Source: an uncultured Planktomarina sp. (GTDB lineage: Bacteria > Pseudomonadota > Alphaproteobacteria > Rhodobacterales > Rhodobacteraceae). From it: a DNA stretch of 64,000 nucleotides. The notes beneath the pieces are model-generated. The model ran no database searches. It had not been told where the DNA came from and was given only the letters and a program-made list of their open reading frames with translations. The position numbers and the translations under genes are program-made. Numbering within the stretch: the first letter of the stretch is position 1; every line of letters begins with the position of its first letter. Shown here one piece after another: positions 17,660 through 26,533 of the stretch. Location of the stretch: the NCBI GenBank assembly GCA_905182535.1, contig CAJJBZ010000004.1, positions 46,410 through 110,409 on the forward strand. The letters run 5' to 3'.

Positions 17660-18543
17660 GGAACGGTTCCTTTTGGAAGTCCTGAAATGTGATCAGCTAT
17701 ACCACTGGGTGTGGTCAGCCACAATTCGTCCCGGCTTTTCAAGACGTGGTCAAGGGCGCGCCGTAGGGCAGCCAGGCGGAACGGCTGGCCAATAATGAAA
17801 GGGTGCAGGACGATGTTGAATACCAGTGGATACTTTTTAGATTGTCGGAGCATTTCGTCGAAGTGATCAATAATCATCTCCTCAAATTCGCGCCCCGTGT
17901 GATGCCGGAACACTTGCGCAGGGCTATCGTTGAGTTCGATTGAATAGGGCAGTGACAAAAGTGGGCCTGCACGCGTACGCATCCAGAATGGTTGATCGTC
18001 GGAGGGCCAATCAAGCACATACGAATAGCCTGCTTCCTTGAGCAGATCGAGTGTGACGTTAGATTGGACGATATAAGGCCCAAGCCAGCCCTTGGGTGGT
18101 GCACCAAAATGCTTCGTGATACTATCCGTTGCCTGAGCAATCATTGTGCGCTCAGCCACCTCATCCATGATATCTTGACGTTCGGAGTTGGTGACCCCAT
18201 GGCCGATCACTTCGTCACCTCGAGCCTGAATACGTTTTATGATCTGGGGACAATGTTCCAACACGGCTGCGTTAATATTATGTGAGGCAGGTAGTCTAAG
18301 CTCGTCGAGTAAATCAAATAAATACCATATGCCTACCCTGTTTCCGTAATCGCGCCATGCATAGTTACGCGTGGTCTGTGGCGCACCTGGAAGTGTATGA
18401 TCGCTGCCAAGACCAGTCATGAAAGAGAACCATTCGATATTATGGCACAGGCAAACGGCTAGACGCTTGCCTTCTGGCCAGTCATAAACTGGGCGTTCAG
18501 TCAGGGCAGAAAATGGGTACCGGTTGTGATGTTGGATTTCCAT
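17656..18543 (-). CDS. Polysaccharide deacetylase-fold cyclic amidohydrolase (PuuE/imidase-like)
   Basis: A 295-residue NodB-fold hydrolase. It has the marks of the PuuE-type subgroup rather than of true polysaccharide deacetylases: RLAVCLCHNIEWFSF near the start, the conserved YAWRDYGNRVGIWYLFDLLD, HNINAAVLEHCP, GDEVIGHGVTNSERQ, and a C-terminal HPFIIGQPFRLAALRRAL. Characterised relatives hydrolyse allantoin, and some imidases acting on cyclic imides and dihydropyrimidines appear to belong here (from memory). It has no signal peptide, so it acts in the cytosol. It heads an operon with two NTF2-like genes and is divergent from an isochorismatase-fold amidase across a palindromic operator. I infer ring opening of a cyclic imide or ureide. 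Confidence 0.8.
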   Translation of the reverse strand: MEIQHHNRYPFSALTERPVYDWPEGKRLAVCLCHNIEWFSFMTGLGSDHTLPGAPQTTRNYAWRDYGNRVGIWYLFDLLDELRLPASHNINAAVLEHCPQIIKRIQARGDEVIGHGVTNSERQDIMDEVAERTMIAQATDSITKHFGAPPKGWLGPYIVQSNVTLDLLKEAGYSYVLDWPSDDQPFWMRTRAGPLLSLPYSIELNDSPAQVFRHHTGREFEEMIIDHFDEMLRQSKKYPLVFNIVLHPFIIGQPFRLAALRRALDHVLKSRDELWLTTPSGIADHISGLPKGTVP

Positions 18544-18622
18544 AGTGATTCTCCTGAACGCAACTGCAGCAAGGTTGACAACGTCATATCCTTTTCGTCA
18601 ACTGTTGACAGATTTTAGGGGC
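18541..18622 (-). repeat. Inverted promoter repeat, copy B, with operator palindrome
   Basis: The functional copy of an 82-base element also found inverted at 16061-16142. It covers the promoter, ribosome binding site (CAGGAGAATC) and start codon of the PuuE-like gene. It contains the perfect palindrome GTCAAC-T-GTTGAC at 18597-18609 and a second site, GTTGACAAC, at 18574-18582. The region lies between the PuuE-like gene and the divergent amidase gene at 18636, so one operator can serve both. The first palindrome is degraded in copy A. Confidence 0.8.
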
Positions 18623-18635
18623 TGGGGGTTGCGCA

Positions 18636-19325
18636 ATGTCGGCATGGACTGGAGTTATTACGGATGAAGAAGAGCGCCGCTATGCATCGGCGGGGTTTGG
18701 TGGTGAAGGTGGGTTTGGAAGTCATCCTGCGTTACTGATCATAGACGTCCAGTATCGCACTGTCGGTACCAAGCGGGCTCCATATTGGGAAGCTATCAAA
18801 GAATATCCGACTTCCTGCGGTGCTGTCGGCTGGGATGCGGTAAAAAAGATTGCCCCGCTTTTGGCTGTATTCCGGGCCAAAGGGTTTCCTGTACTATATC
18901 CGCATGTGGCTCCTAAGAATGCTGCGACTGATGGTGGCCGCCTAGCGCAAAAGATCCCGTCAATAATGGGTATTGATGCTAAGGGCTATGAGTTTTTTGA
19001 TGATATAGCTCCGGCTTCAGGTGATGTAATCTTGCCCAAAAAACACCCTAGCGCATTTTTTGGAACCCCATTGACCAGTCATTTGATTGATCTGGGTGTA
19101 GACACGCTTATTATCACGGGGTGTACAACGTCAGGCTGTGTCCGGTCGTCTGTAACAGATGCCTTTGCTCTCAATTTTAAGGTTATTGTGCCTGAAGACT
19201 GCGTTTATGATCGCGCGCCTACCTCACATGCGGTGAACTTGTGGGACATGAACGGTAAATATGCAGACGTCATGACGTCCGCGGAAGTCATTGAAAAACT
19301 GACTACATTGGAGTGCGGGCCATGA
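18636..19325 (+). CDS. Isochorismatase-family amidase, N-carbamoylsarcosine/maleamate amidohydrolase-like
   Basis: 229-residue cysteine hydrolase. The triad is Asp37 in LLIIDVQYRTVG, Lys135 or Lys136 in LPKKHPSAFFGT, and Cys168 in TGCTTSGCVRSSVTDAF. The stretch GCTTSGCVRSSVTDA followed by DRAPTSHAVNLWDMNGKYAD is typical of N-carbamoylsarcosine amidase and of maleamate amidohydrolase (NicF). The expected reaction is hydrolysis of a half-amide or N-carbamoyl compound with release of ammonia. It starts 13 bases past the repeat B region and leads a four-gene operon with 4-base overlaps (amidase, PrpD, flavoprotein, PrpD). The neighbouring divergent gene is a PuuE-like ring opener, which fits sequential steps. 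Confidence 0.85.
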   Translation: MSAWTGVITDEEERRYASAGFGGEGGFGSHPALLIIDVQYRTVGTKRAPYWEAIKEYPTSCGAVGWDAVKKIAPLLAVFRAKGFPVLYPHVAPKNAATDGGRLAQKIPSIMGIDAKGYEFFDDIAPASGDVILPKKHPSAFFGTPLTSHLIDLGVDTLIITGCTTSGCVRSSVTDAFALNFKVIVPEDCVYDRAPTSHAVNLWDMNGKYADVMTSAEVIEKLTTLECGP

Positions 19326-20683
19326 GTGCTGCAGACATCGAAACGGCTTTGATGCAATTAGTCGCATTCACTACTGCAACCGAATGGGTAGATATCCCAG
19401 AATCTGTTAGAAAACGGGCGGCGCTTGTCTTATGCGATGATATGGCCGCGATGATTGCTGCGCGGGGCGAACCTGAGGTCGTGGCCTTACACGACGGTGT
19501 TGCCAGGAGCTCAGGTAATCCAGAGGCAACGGTTTTCAATGCGCGTGGACAACGGTTGGATCGATATTCGGCTGCTTTGGCTAATGGTTGCGCGGGGGAT
19601 TGGGCTGAGTTGGATGAGGGATATCGTCGGGTGATCTGCCATGCCGGTGTATATTGCTTGCCAGCATTACTTGCCGAAGCTGAGGCGGATGAACATACGA
19701 CTGAAGACCTGCTGCGTGCATTAGTGATTGGATACGAAACTGTGGCGCGAGTGGCGCGGACATTTACCTTTCCTAATTTGGTTTTGCACCCGCATGGCAG
19801 CCTGGCCGCCGTTGGAGCTGCGGCCGCTGTTTGTGCCTTGCGGCGAGTGTCTCAAGACATAGCAATTGGTGCAATCTCAGGTGCTGCGACTATGGTCTTG
19901 CCAGGGCCCTACACCCACCCCATCAGAGGTTCTCTGGTGCGTAACGTTTGGCCAGGTGTGGCTGCGCAAACTGGATTGCGGGCCGTTGATTGGGCCACCA
20001 TTGGTATATCTGGCCTACCTTCGGCGCTTCATGACGTCTACTCCGACGCATTTGGGGCTGCTGTAAATATTGATGAACTAGGCAGTGAGCTGGGCGAGGG
20101 GTGGGCCATCTCGGATGGTTATCACAAAGTTTTTGCATGTTGCCAATATGGCCACGCAACCATTGAGGCAACACAGAAACTTTTAGCACAGATTTCGGTT
20201 GATCGTGTAGCAGCTATCCATTTGGATACACATGAGAAAGCTCGGGTCATGGACAACCCTGATCCAGATACAACTATTGCTGCAAAGTTTTCGATTCAAC
20301 ACATCGCAGCTACGGCGGCAGTTCACGGTGGCGGAGGTGCGGAGGCATTTTCGTCGAGTTCGCTGCACGTACCAGAAATCATGGCGCTACGTCACAAGGT
20401 CAGTACCGCGATCTACACGCCACTACCGGACTGGCCTAACGATAGGCCCACCCGGGTAATTTGGACGCTAGATGATGGCTCGACATTGTCTGAGGAGGTC
20501 ATGAGTGCGCGTGGGGGCCCGGACCTACCATTCACGCCAGATGAAATTTGTGCCAAAGTTCATGGTATCGTTGATGATCCTTATCCGGGAATGGGGGTTG
20601 TCATAGATGCCTTGCTAGACCTCGATGTGAACGTGCTATTGCGGCCTTGGAACGATATCGTGTGCGAAATGACTGCGCTATGA
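19322..20683 (+). CDS. MmgE/PrpD family protein (1)
   Basis: 453-residue all-alpha protein of the 2-methylcitrate dehydratase/cis-aconitate decarboxylase/iminodisuccinate epimerase superfamily. Typical segments are LVLCDDMAAMIAARGEPEV, ANGCAGDWAELDEGYRRV, AVGAAAAVCALRRV and YHKVFACCQYGHATIEA, the last being the conserved His/Cys region near the active site. The ATG at 19322 overlaps the amidase stop by 4 bases. In the operon it would dehydrate, epimerise or isomerise a branched hydroxy- or amino-dicarboxylate. No frame breaks. Substrate not known. Confidence 0.85.
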   Translation: MSAADIETALMQLVAFTTATEWVDIPESVRKRAALVLCDDMAAMIAARGEPEVVALHDGVARSSGNPEATVFNARGQRLDRYSAALANGCAGDWAELDEGYRRVICHAGVYCLPALLAEAEADEHTTEDLLRALVIGYETVARVARTFTFPNLVLHPHGSLAAVGAAAAVCALRRVSQDIAIGAISGAATMVLPGPYTHPIRGSLVRNVWPGVAAQTGLRAVDWATIGISGLPSALHDVYSDAFGAAVNIDELGSELGEGWAISDGYHKVFACCQYGHATIEATQKLLAQISVDRVAAIHLDTHEKARVMDNPDPDTTIAAKFSIQHIAATAAVHGGGGAEAFSSSSLHVPEIMALRHKVSTAIYTPLPDWPNDRPTRVIWTLDDGSTLSEEVMSARGGPDLPFTPDEICAKVHGIVDDPYPGMGVVIDALLDLDVNVLLRPWNDIVCEMTAL

Positions 20684-22036
20684 GTGAGACGCTTGATTTG
20701 TTGATAATTGGGGCCGGGGCTTGTGGGCTAGCGGGTGCGATTTCTGCCCATGATGCGGGCGGAACTGTAGCCATTGTTGAAGGACGTGACAGACCGGGGG
20801 GTAACTCTTCGCTCTCAACTGGATCAATTCCCGGTGCAGGGTCTAAGTATCAGCATCAGGCGGGTATTGACGACAGTCCTAGGCGGATGGTCGAGGATCT
20901 AACCCTCATCGCCGGGCATCACCAAGCAGATGATTTAACCCACATGATTGCAGCAGAGTGTGGACCGCTTTGTGAATGGCTCATTGAGGATTTGGGCGCG
21001 CGGATGGAACTGATCACCGCTTATCGTCATATTGGCCACTCAGTAGAGCGTCTGCATGCGCCAAGATCGCGGCGCGGACAGGACCTTGTAGATGATTTGC
21101 TGCGTTTTGTAGCTCAAAGGGATATTCCAATAGCTGTGGGCAACAAGGCAAAGCACTTGCTGGTGGAAGACGGTTATGTGGTGGGCGCAGTGGTGGAAGG
21201 TGAGCCGGTTCGTGCACGCAAAGTGTTACTTGCAACGAATGGTTTTGCTGCTGATCCCGCACTAGTAGCGGAACATTGCCCAGAGATCGCGGCCGCAGAG
21301 TATTTTGGTGCGCCCGGAAGCACAGGCGATGCAGTCCGTTGGGGGCTGGCGCTTGGCGCAGCTTTGGGGAACATGGGTTCGTATCAAGGCTATGCAGCAG
21401 TAGCTTACCCGCAAGGCCAATTATTGTCTTGGACAATCCTTGAAAAAGGCGGCGTCTTAGTCAGTGAAGCAGGTGAAAGGTTTGGTAATGAAGATTTGGG
21501 GTATTCGGGGTTTGCATCACACGTGATGGCGCAGGGCTCATTTGCCTGGGCTATTTATGATATGCGCATTCACGGTGTGGCACAGGCCGAAGAGGAATAC
21601 GCGGAAATGTCTGCGATGGGGGCTGTAAAATGGGCTGATACCCCAGCGGCGTTGGCAGAGGTGGCTGGTTTGAACCGAATTGGTTTAGAGCAAGCGATAT
21701 TGGCTTATAATGCAGCTGCAAAAGGAGACTGCAAAGACCGTTTTGGGCGAACAGCTTTTGGCATGGCTCCGCTCCAAGCGCCTTTTGCAGCAGTTAAGGT
21801 CAAACCAGGGTTGTTCCATACACAGGGTGGTTTGCTTGTCGATAATAAGAGCTCGGGTCCGAAAAGTAAGTGGTGGTGTTGTTGACAACCTTTTCGCTGG
21901 AGGCGGTGCGGCGGCGGGGATTAGTGGGCGTGATGGGGCGCTTGGTTATGCCTCGGGCAACGGATTGATCACTGCACTTGTATTGGGACGCAAAGCGGGA
22001 ATAGTCGCCATGCAAGAGATCAGAGCGAAGGCATGA
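20680..22036 (+). CDS. FAD-dependent fumarate reductase-like flavoprotein (1, frameshifted)
   Basis: FrdA/flavocytochrome c-type flavoprotein, paralogous to the one at 44484. It has LLIIGAGACGLAGAISAHDA for FAD, GNSSLSTGSIPGAGSKYQHQ, and the C-terminal FHTQGGLLVDN. The frame then breaks near 21846, where one extra A gives DN-K instead of DN-R. It continues one base later as RARVRKVSGGVVDNLFAGGG and GYASGNGLITALVLGR. Corrected length is 451 residues. It overlaps both neighbours by 4 bases (starts at 20680 over the PrpD stop and ends over the next PrpD start). No haem motif, so electrons must come from another donor or go to quinone. Likely reduces or desaturates a dicarboxylate-like intermediate. 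Confidence 0.8.
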
Positions 22037-23374
22037 CCGGCGCTCAGAGGATTGCCAAATTTGCGGCGCGCACTTTGAAAGAGGGCGTACCACGCTCCAG
22101 TGCTCGACGCGGCACATCTACACTTTCTCGATGCGCTCGGTGTTGGGATTGCGTCCTCCACAGTTGCTGATAACGCAGGCTGGGCAGCTGCAGCGTCTGC
22201 GGGATCTGCCAGTTTACTATTGGGTGGAACTGCGGAACCTGGAGCGGCGGCGATGATTAATGGAGCGTTGATCCATGCGCTTGAATATGACGATACGCAT
22301 ATTGCATCGGTTGTACACGGTAGCGCTGTGGCGGCACCCTTGGCGTTGGCTGTAGCGGAAATGTCGGGCGCATCTGGGCGTGATTTGATACTCGCGTATA
22401 TCATTGCTTGGGAGGTTGCTATCCGCATTGGGTTAGCGGCACCTGGTGGTTTTCAGGCACGTGGTTTTCAGGTGACTTCAGTCGGTGGTGCGATTGCAGC
22501 GGCTGCGGCTGCGGGGCAGGTTGTAGGGCTGGATCCGGAGCGTGCCATATCGGCCATAGGAATTGCTGGCGGTCAGGCTTCTGGGACCCTTGCGTTTTTG
22601 GCAAATGGTGCGATGTCGAAGGCGTTGAACCCGGGCTGGGCAGCGCGTACAGGAATTGAGGCTGTTCGCCTTGCGCAAGCAGGAATGACCGGCCCATCAT
22701 CAATTTTAGAAAGCACTTTTGGTATAATGAATACTTTTGCTGGGTGCAGTGAGGGGCTTGAGGCCCAACTTGCCACACTTGGAGAGGAGTGGTTGTTGCC
22801 CCAAGCGGCGTTCAAACTTTATCCCTGTTGCCATTACATTCATCCATTTCTGGAGGCTGTTGTGCAGGTGATGGCACGCGGTGTAAATGCAAGCAACGTT
22901 ACATCTCTTACCGCTTTTGTTCCACAGCCTGCTGCGCCCCTGATATGTGAGCCTTGGAGCCGTCGCCAGGCACCTGCTTCTGGATATGACGGTAAGTGGG
23001 GCCTCGCTTATTGTATGGCGTTGTTACTGGTAGACGGGCATGTTGATATTGCGAGTTTTGAGAGTGCCCCAAGGGCTGTTGTTATTGCCGTTGCACGAAA
23101 GATGGTATGGGAGCCTATGCAAGAACATGGTTTTCCTGACCGCTTTGCAGCCCAGATTAATGTTGAAACGCCTCTGGGACAAAGGAGTGCGCTGATCAAT
23201 CAGGTGCATGGTGCTCCAGACCGTCCTCTGATGATTGAGGATATTTGTACTAAATTTGCAACTAATGCAGGCCGTAAATTCTCTCCTGAGCGGGTAAGAA
23301 ATCTCGAGGGTATGATACTAGGCATTCATGATATGGGCGAAATAGGAGAACTTACTGCTCTTTTGCGCTTTTAA
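22033..23374 (+). CDS. MmgE/PrpD family protein (2, frameshifted)
   Basis: Second PrpD-family protein of the operon. It starts at the ATG inside the flavoprotein stop (MTGAQRIAKFAARTLKEGVP). The frame breaks near 22095 and continues one base later from VLDAAHLHFLDALGVGIASS. Corrected length is 446 residues. The core carries GALIHALEYDDTHIASVVHG, GAIAAAAAAGQVVGLDPERA, MSKALNPGWAARTGIEAVRL and FKLYPCCHYIHPFLEAV, all characteristic. It is only distantly like its neighbour at 19322, so the two probably act on different intermediates rather than being a recent duplication. It converges on the TRAP large subunit, and the two stop codons share TTAA at 23371-23374. Confidence 0.85.
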
Positions 23375-24681
23375 TTCATTAGGTTTGGCAGGAACAGTAC
23401 GATTGAGGGGAAAGCAATCAGCATGCCCAGCGTGAACAAGTCCATAATCAGGAATGGCGTTACTCCAGCAAACACCTCTTCGAGTCGTAAGGGAACGGGT
23501 GAGGCTGATCGCACAACATAGACATTTAGGCCTACAGGCGGAGTAATTAAAGAAATCTCGGCAAGCTTAATTGCGATAACGCCTAACCAAATAGGATCAT
23601 AACCAACGCTGGTCATTATCGGGAACATCACAGGCAGCGTCATGACCATGATGGCTATAGGATCGATCAGCATTCCTAGTATCAGGTACAGAAGTGCAAA
23701 GCCAAGCAGGTAAGCGATGGGTGATAGCTCAAGTGCGAGCATCCAATCGGAAATGTCCCCAACAAGCCCAGTGTAGGTAAGAAACCGCGCGAAGATAATC
23801 CCACCAATAACAATGATAAAGATCGTTGATGTCGTTATCCCGGCGTCTTTAAAGGTATCGACTAAAACTTTCACATTCATCTTACGTTTGGCGGCGACTA
23901 TCAGAAACGCGCCAAAAGCACCTACTGCTCCAGCGTAGGTCGGAACAAAAAAGCCTAGATAGATCCCGCCAATCACGAGGATAAATAGAAACGTAATCCC
24001 CCAGACTCCCTTGAGAGATTCCCATTTTTCTCGCCGCGTGATGACTACGTCTGGTATGGGCGCTAAGTCGGGACGCACCTTGGCAACCACATAGATACCG
24101 CCCATATAGATTCCTGCTGACATCAGCCCAGGTATAAGCCCCGCCACCAAAAGGCGTGCTACAGATTGCTCGGTGATGACTGCATAGATAATCATCAGGA
24201 TCGACGGGGGGATCAGTGAAGCTAGGGTCCCAGAGGCGGCGATACACCCTGCTGATAGGCGTTTATCATATCCAAATTTAGTCATCTCTGGCATGGCCAT
24301 TTTTGTAAAAACAGCCGCATTCACAATGGTAGAGCCGCAGGCTGCACCAAAGGCCGCAGACGCTAGGGTAGTTGCCATCGCGAGTCCGCCGGCTATCTGG
24401 CCTAGCCAATTGTAGGCTGCTTTATACAAATCTTTTGTTAGCCCGGCTTGGGTTGCAAGCGATCCCATTAGGATAAAGAGAGGGATCACTGCAAGCGTAA
24501 ACGAGTTTGTCGTTGAAAATGGTACTGTTGCAAGTTGTGCTATGGCCGCCCGCTCACTGATAGTAATAAAAATACCAATAAAACCGCTGAGGCCTAAAGC
24601 AACACCAATATGAACGCCGGTGGTAAGGAAGAAGACAAGAAGCCCGGCTACAATGACACCGGAGGTGGCTGGATCGAACAT
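23371..24681 (-). CDS. TRAP transporter large permease (DctM)
   Basis: 436-residue integral membrane protein with about twelve hydrophobic segments, the ion-coupled translocation subunit of a TRAP uptake system. Landmarks are LGLSGFIGIFITISERAAIA, VIPLFILMGSLATQAGLTKD, AFGAACGSTIVNAAVFTKMA, GCIAASGTLASLIPPSILMI and AEISLITPPVGLNVYVV, all DctM hallmarks. It follows the small permease by 6 bases. With the adjacent DctP and DctQ genes it is the only transport system in the island, so it probably imports the island's substrate, most likely an organic anion, using a sodium or proton gradient. Confidence 0.92.
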   Translation of the reverse strand: MFDPATSGVIVAGLLVFFLTTGVHIGVALGLSGFIGIFITISERAAIAQLATVPFSTTNSFTLAVIPLFILMGSLATQAGLTKDLYKAAYNWLGQIAGGLAMATTLASAAFGAACGSTIVNAAVFTKMAMPEMTKFGYDKRLSAGCIAASGTLASLIPPSILMIIYAVITEQSVARLLVAGLIPGLMSAGIYMGGIYVVAKVRPDLAPIPDVVITRREKWESLKGVWGITFLFILVIGGIYLGFFVPTYAGAVGAFGAFLIVAAKRKMNVKVLVDTFKDAGITTSTIFIIVIGGIIFARFLTYTGLVGDISDWMLALELSPIAYLLGFALLYLILGMLIDPIAIMVMTLPVMFPIMTSVGYDPIWLGVIAIKLAEISLITPPVGLNVYVVRSASPVPLRLEEVFAGVTPFLIMDLFTLGMLIAFPSIVLFLPNLMN

Positions 24682-24687
24682 GGCTTG

Positions 24688-25224
24688 CTACTCAACTTTC
24701 TGCAAAACGCCTAGTGGGTCATTTTCAAGACCCTCGCCAGTTTTGATACGGATTACATCCTGGATTAGGTGCAGCGCCAATTGTAAGATTACGAGGGCAC
24801 ACCCCGCCGCTAGCACAAAACGTGCGGGCCAGAGGGGGAAACGGATCAGGCCTGCGGTAGCCTCACCGATTTGAAAGGAATACTGTGCTTCAGAAATTGC
24901 TTCGCTCAAAATCAAGCCAAAGAATGTCATAGCTGCTAGATCGGTGATAACGTCCATTGCAGCGCGTATCCGTGGAGGCATTTGAAAATAGACCAGTTCG
25001 ACCCGGATGTGCGCGCGCCTTATCTGTGCATACGCAAGGGCACCAAATACTATTAAAACCATCGTGCTTTCTGTGAGTTCTCGCGGGCCTGGAACAGGAA
25101 TAAGCAAAATTTGGGTGCCTACAATATCTGCAACGCCAAGAAACATTGACATTAACATACCGAGGCCGCCGACCAGAAGTACAGCTAGTGCAAGACGTTC
25201 TACAATGTGGGAGAGAAATTTCAC
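24688..25224 (-). CDS. TRAP transporter small permease (DctQ)
   Basis: Four-helix membrane subunit that pairs with DctM. LALAVLLVGGLGMLMSMFLG forms the first helix, GPRELTESTMVLIVFGALAY is the conserved loop into the second, and RAHIRVELVYFQMPPRIRAA follows; these are usual DctQ features. The start is uncertain: GTG at 25224 (VKFLSHIVERLAL, 178 residues) puts the first helix near the N-terminus, while GTG at 25266 would add 14 charged residues. Neither has a clear ribosome binding site. It lies between the binding protein and the large permease in one operon. Confidence 0.88.
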   Translation of the reverse strand: MKFLSHIVERLALAVLLVGGLGMLMSMFLGVADIVGTQILLIPVPGPRELTESTMVLIVFGALAYAQIRRAHIRVELVYFQMPPRIRAAMDVITDLAAMTFFGLILSEAISEAQYSFQIGEATAGLIRFPLWPARFVLAAGCALVILQLALHLIQDVIRIKTGEGLENDPLGVLQKVE

Positions 25225-25278
25225 GGAGTACCTGCGGTCAAAGAGTGGCGACGCGCGATATCGCACGTCGCCATAGTT

Positions 25279-26287
25279 TTATTTATTGATGATGTTAAGC
25301 CAGTAGTCTTGCACTTCTCTGGCTTGATCTCCCATGCCTCGTCCGTCCATATTTACAACCCAATCGCCCAAGAGGTCAGGCGCTGCAGCTTTCCATTTGG
25401 CTAGTTCTGAAGCTGGAAATTCGATGATCTGACCACCTGCTTTAACGATCGCTACACCGGCAGCTTCTTCTGCTTTTTCGATGTTATCCATATAGGTTTT
25501 GCCCGCTATAGCAGCTTCTTCTAACATGATTGCCTGATCGTCGGCTGAAATACCATTCCACATGTCTTCATTGATGACGACCAAGTGGCCAGAGATGGAC
25601 ATAACTGGACCACAGCTTATGGGACCAGGTTCATACAGGCGGTTGGAAAGAATATTACCGCGGTTGAGGAAAGAGTAATCTAAGGAGCCACGTTGCAGCG
25701 CCTCATAGACATCGCCAACACCAACCGATACGGGAACTGCGCCAACAGCTTCGTGTGCTTTAGGAATATCGGCGCCGAAAGAACGAATTTTCTTGCCTGA
25801 AAGACCTTCAACTGTGAGGCAAGAATCATCCTTACCCGTCAGATAGTAAGACCCAAGTGGTTGGTGAAATAGAAACTTAAGGCCAAATTTGGAAAGTTCG
25901 TCACGAAAGTATGGGATATCCTTGAAGGCAGCGGCTGAGATATCCATCGCCTGGCGTGGTGAATCAAATACGAAAGGGATTTGATAGGCGCGCCAGAACA
26001 ACAGCTGGTCTGTGTAATAGCCAGGGACGACAGATGCCATATCAATGGCGCCGCGACCTGCGAGGGTCATCACTTCGCCACCACCACCGAGGCCGCCGGC
26101 AAAGGTAATTTCTATGTTAACACGACCTTCCGTGCGTTCTGTTACCGTAGGAGGCAAAATCTTTTTCTGCTTGTACGAAGGGTGAATCGCCTAAATAGTG
26201 ACCCCAACGTAGGGTCACGTTTTCTGCACTCGCGGCGCCAGCGGCAAAGACCGCTGCAACGACGATGCTGGTGATACGATTAAACAT
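25279..26287 (-). CDS. TRAP transporter substrate-binding protein (DctP, frameshifted)
   Basis: Periplasmic binding protein of the TRAP system. The ATG at 26287 lies 8 bases after GGGAG and opens a signal peptide (FNRITSIVVAAVFAAGAASA, cleavage after ASA), then ENVTLRWGHYLGDSPFVQ. The frame breaks near 26156 in a short T-run; the rest continues one base later (TERTEGRVNIEITFAGGLGG). Later motifs are IRSFGADIPKAHEAVGAVPV and GDVYEALQRGSLDY, the family's ligand-site region. Corrected length is 335 residues. The Arg in the KIRSFG region is where such proteins bind a substrate carboxylate, so an organic acid is the likely ligand. Confidence 0.88.
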
Positions 26288-26462
26288 GAACATCTCCCAG
26301 ATGAAATGCCGCCCATTCGAGCGGTCGGTTTATGGTTGCCAATGACCCAGTTTAGGGGCAGTGGGTCTATTGTATCGTTTGCTATGCGCTTCGTCTTGAG
26401 ACGAGTATCATAGCTTAGAAGCATTTGTCTTCCAAACGAAAGAATAAGTATACTCCCAATCG

Positions 26463-26475
26463 GTCAACTGTTGAC
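26463..26475. promoter_or_regulatory. Palindromic operator GTCAAC-T-GTTGAC
   Basis: A perfect inverted repeat of six-base arms around one base, identical to the one at 18597-18609, and in both places followed by A-G and then a T-rich stretch. It lies in the divergent region between the TRAP operon (start 26287) and the nitroreductase-methyltransferase gene (start 26534). A half-like site, TTGTCAAC, follows at 26499-26506. Exact recurrence at two island promoters suggests one shared regulator, perhaps the FCD-type GntR protein at 29844. Confidence 0.6.
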
Positions 26476-26533
26476 AGTTTTGCAAAGTTGGCGAACACTT
26501 GTCAACGGTGGCATATTTTTAAAGGATTTAGTT

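Noticed and set aside
17656..18543. Cell-wall or chitin deacetylase
   Set aside because: The protein has no export signal, and its motifs and neighbours match the PuuE-type cyclic amidohydrolase subgroup.
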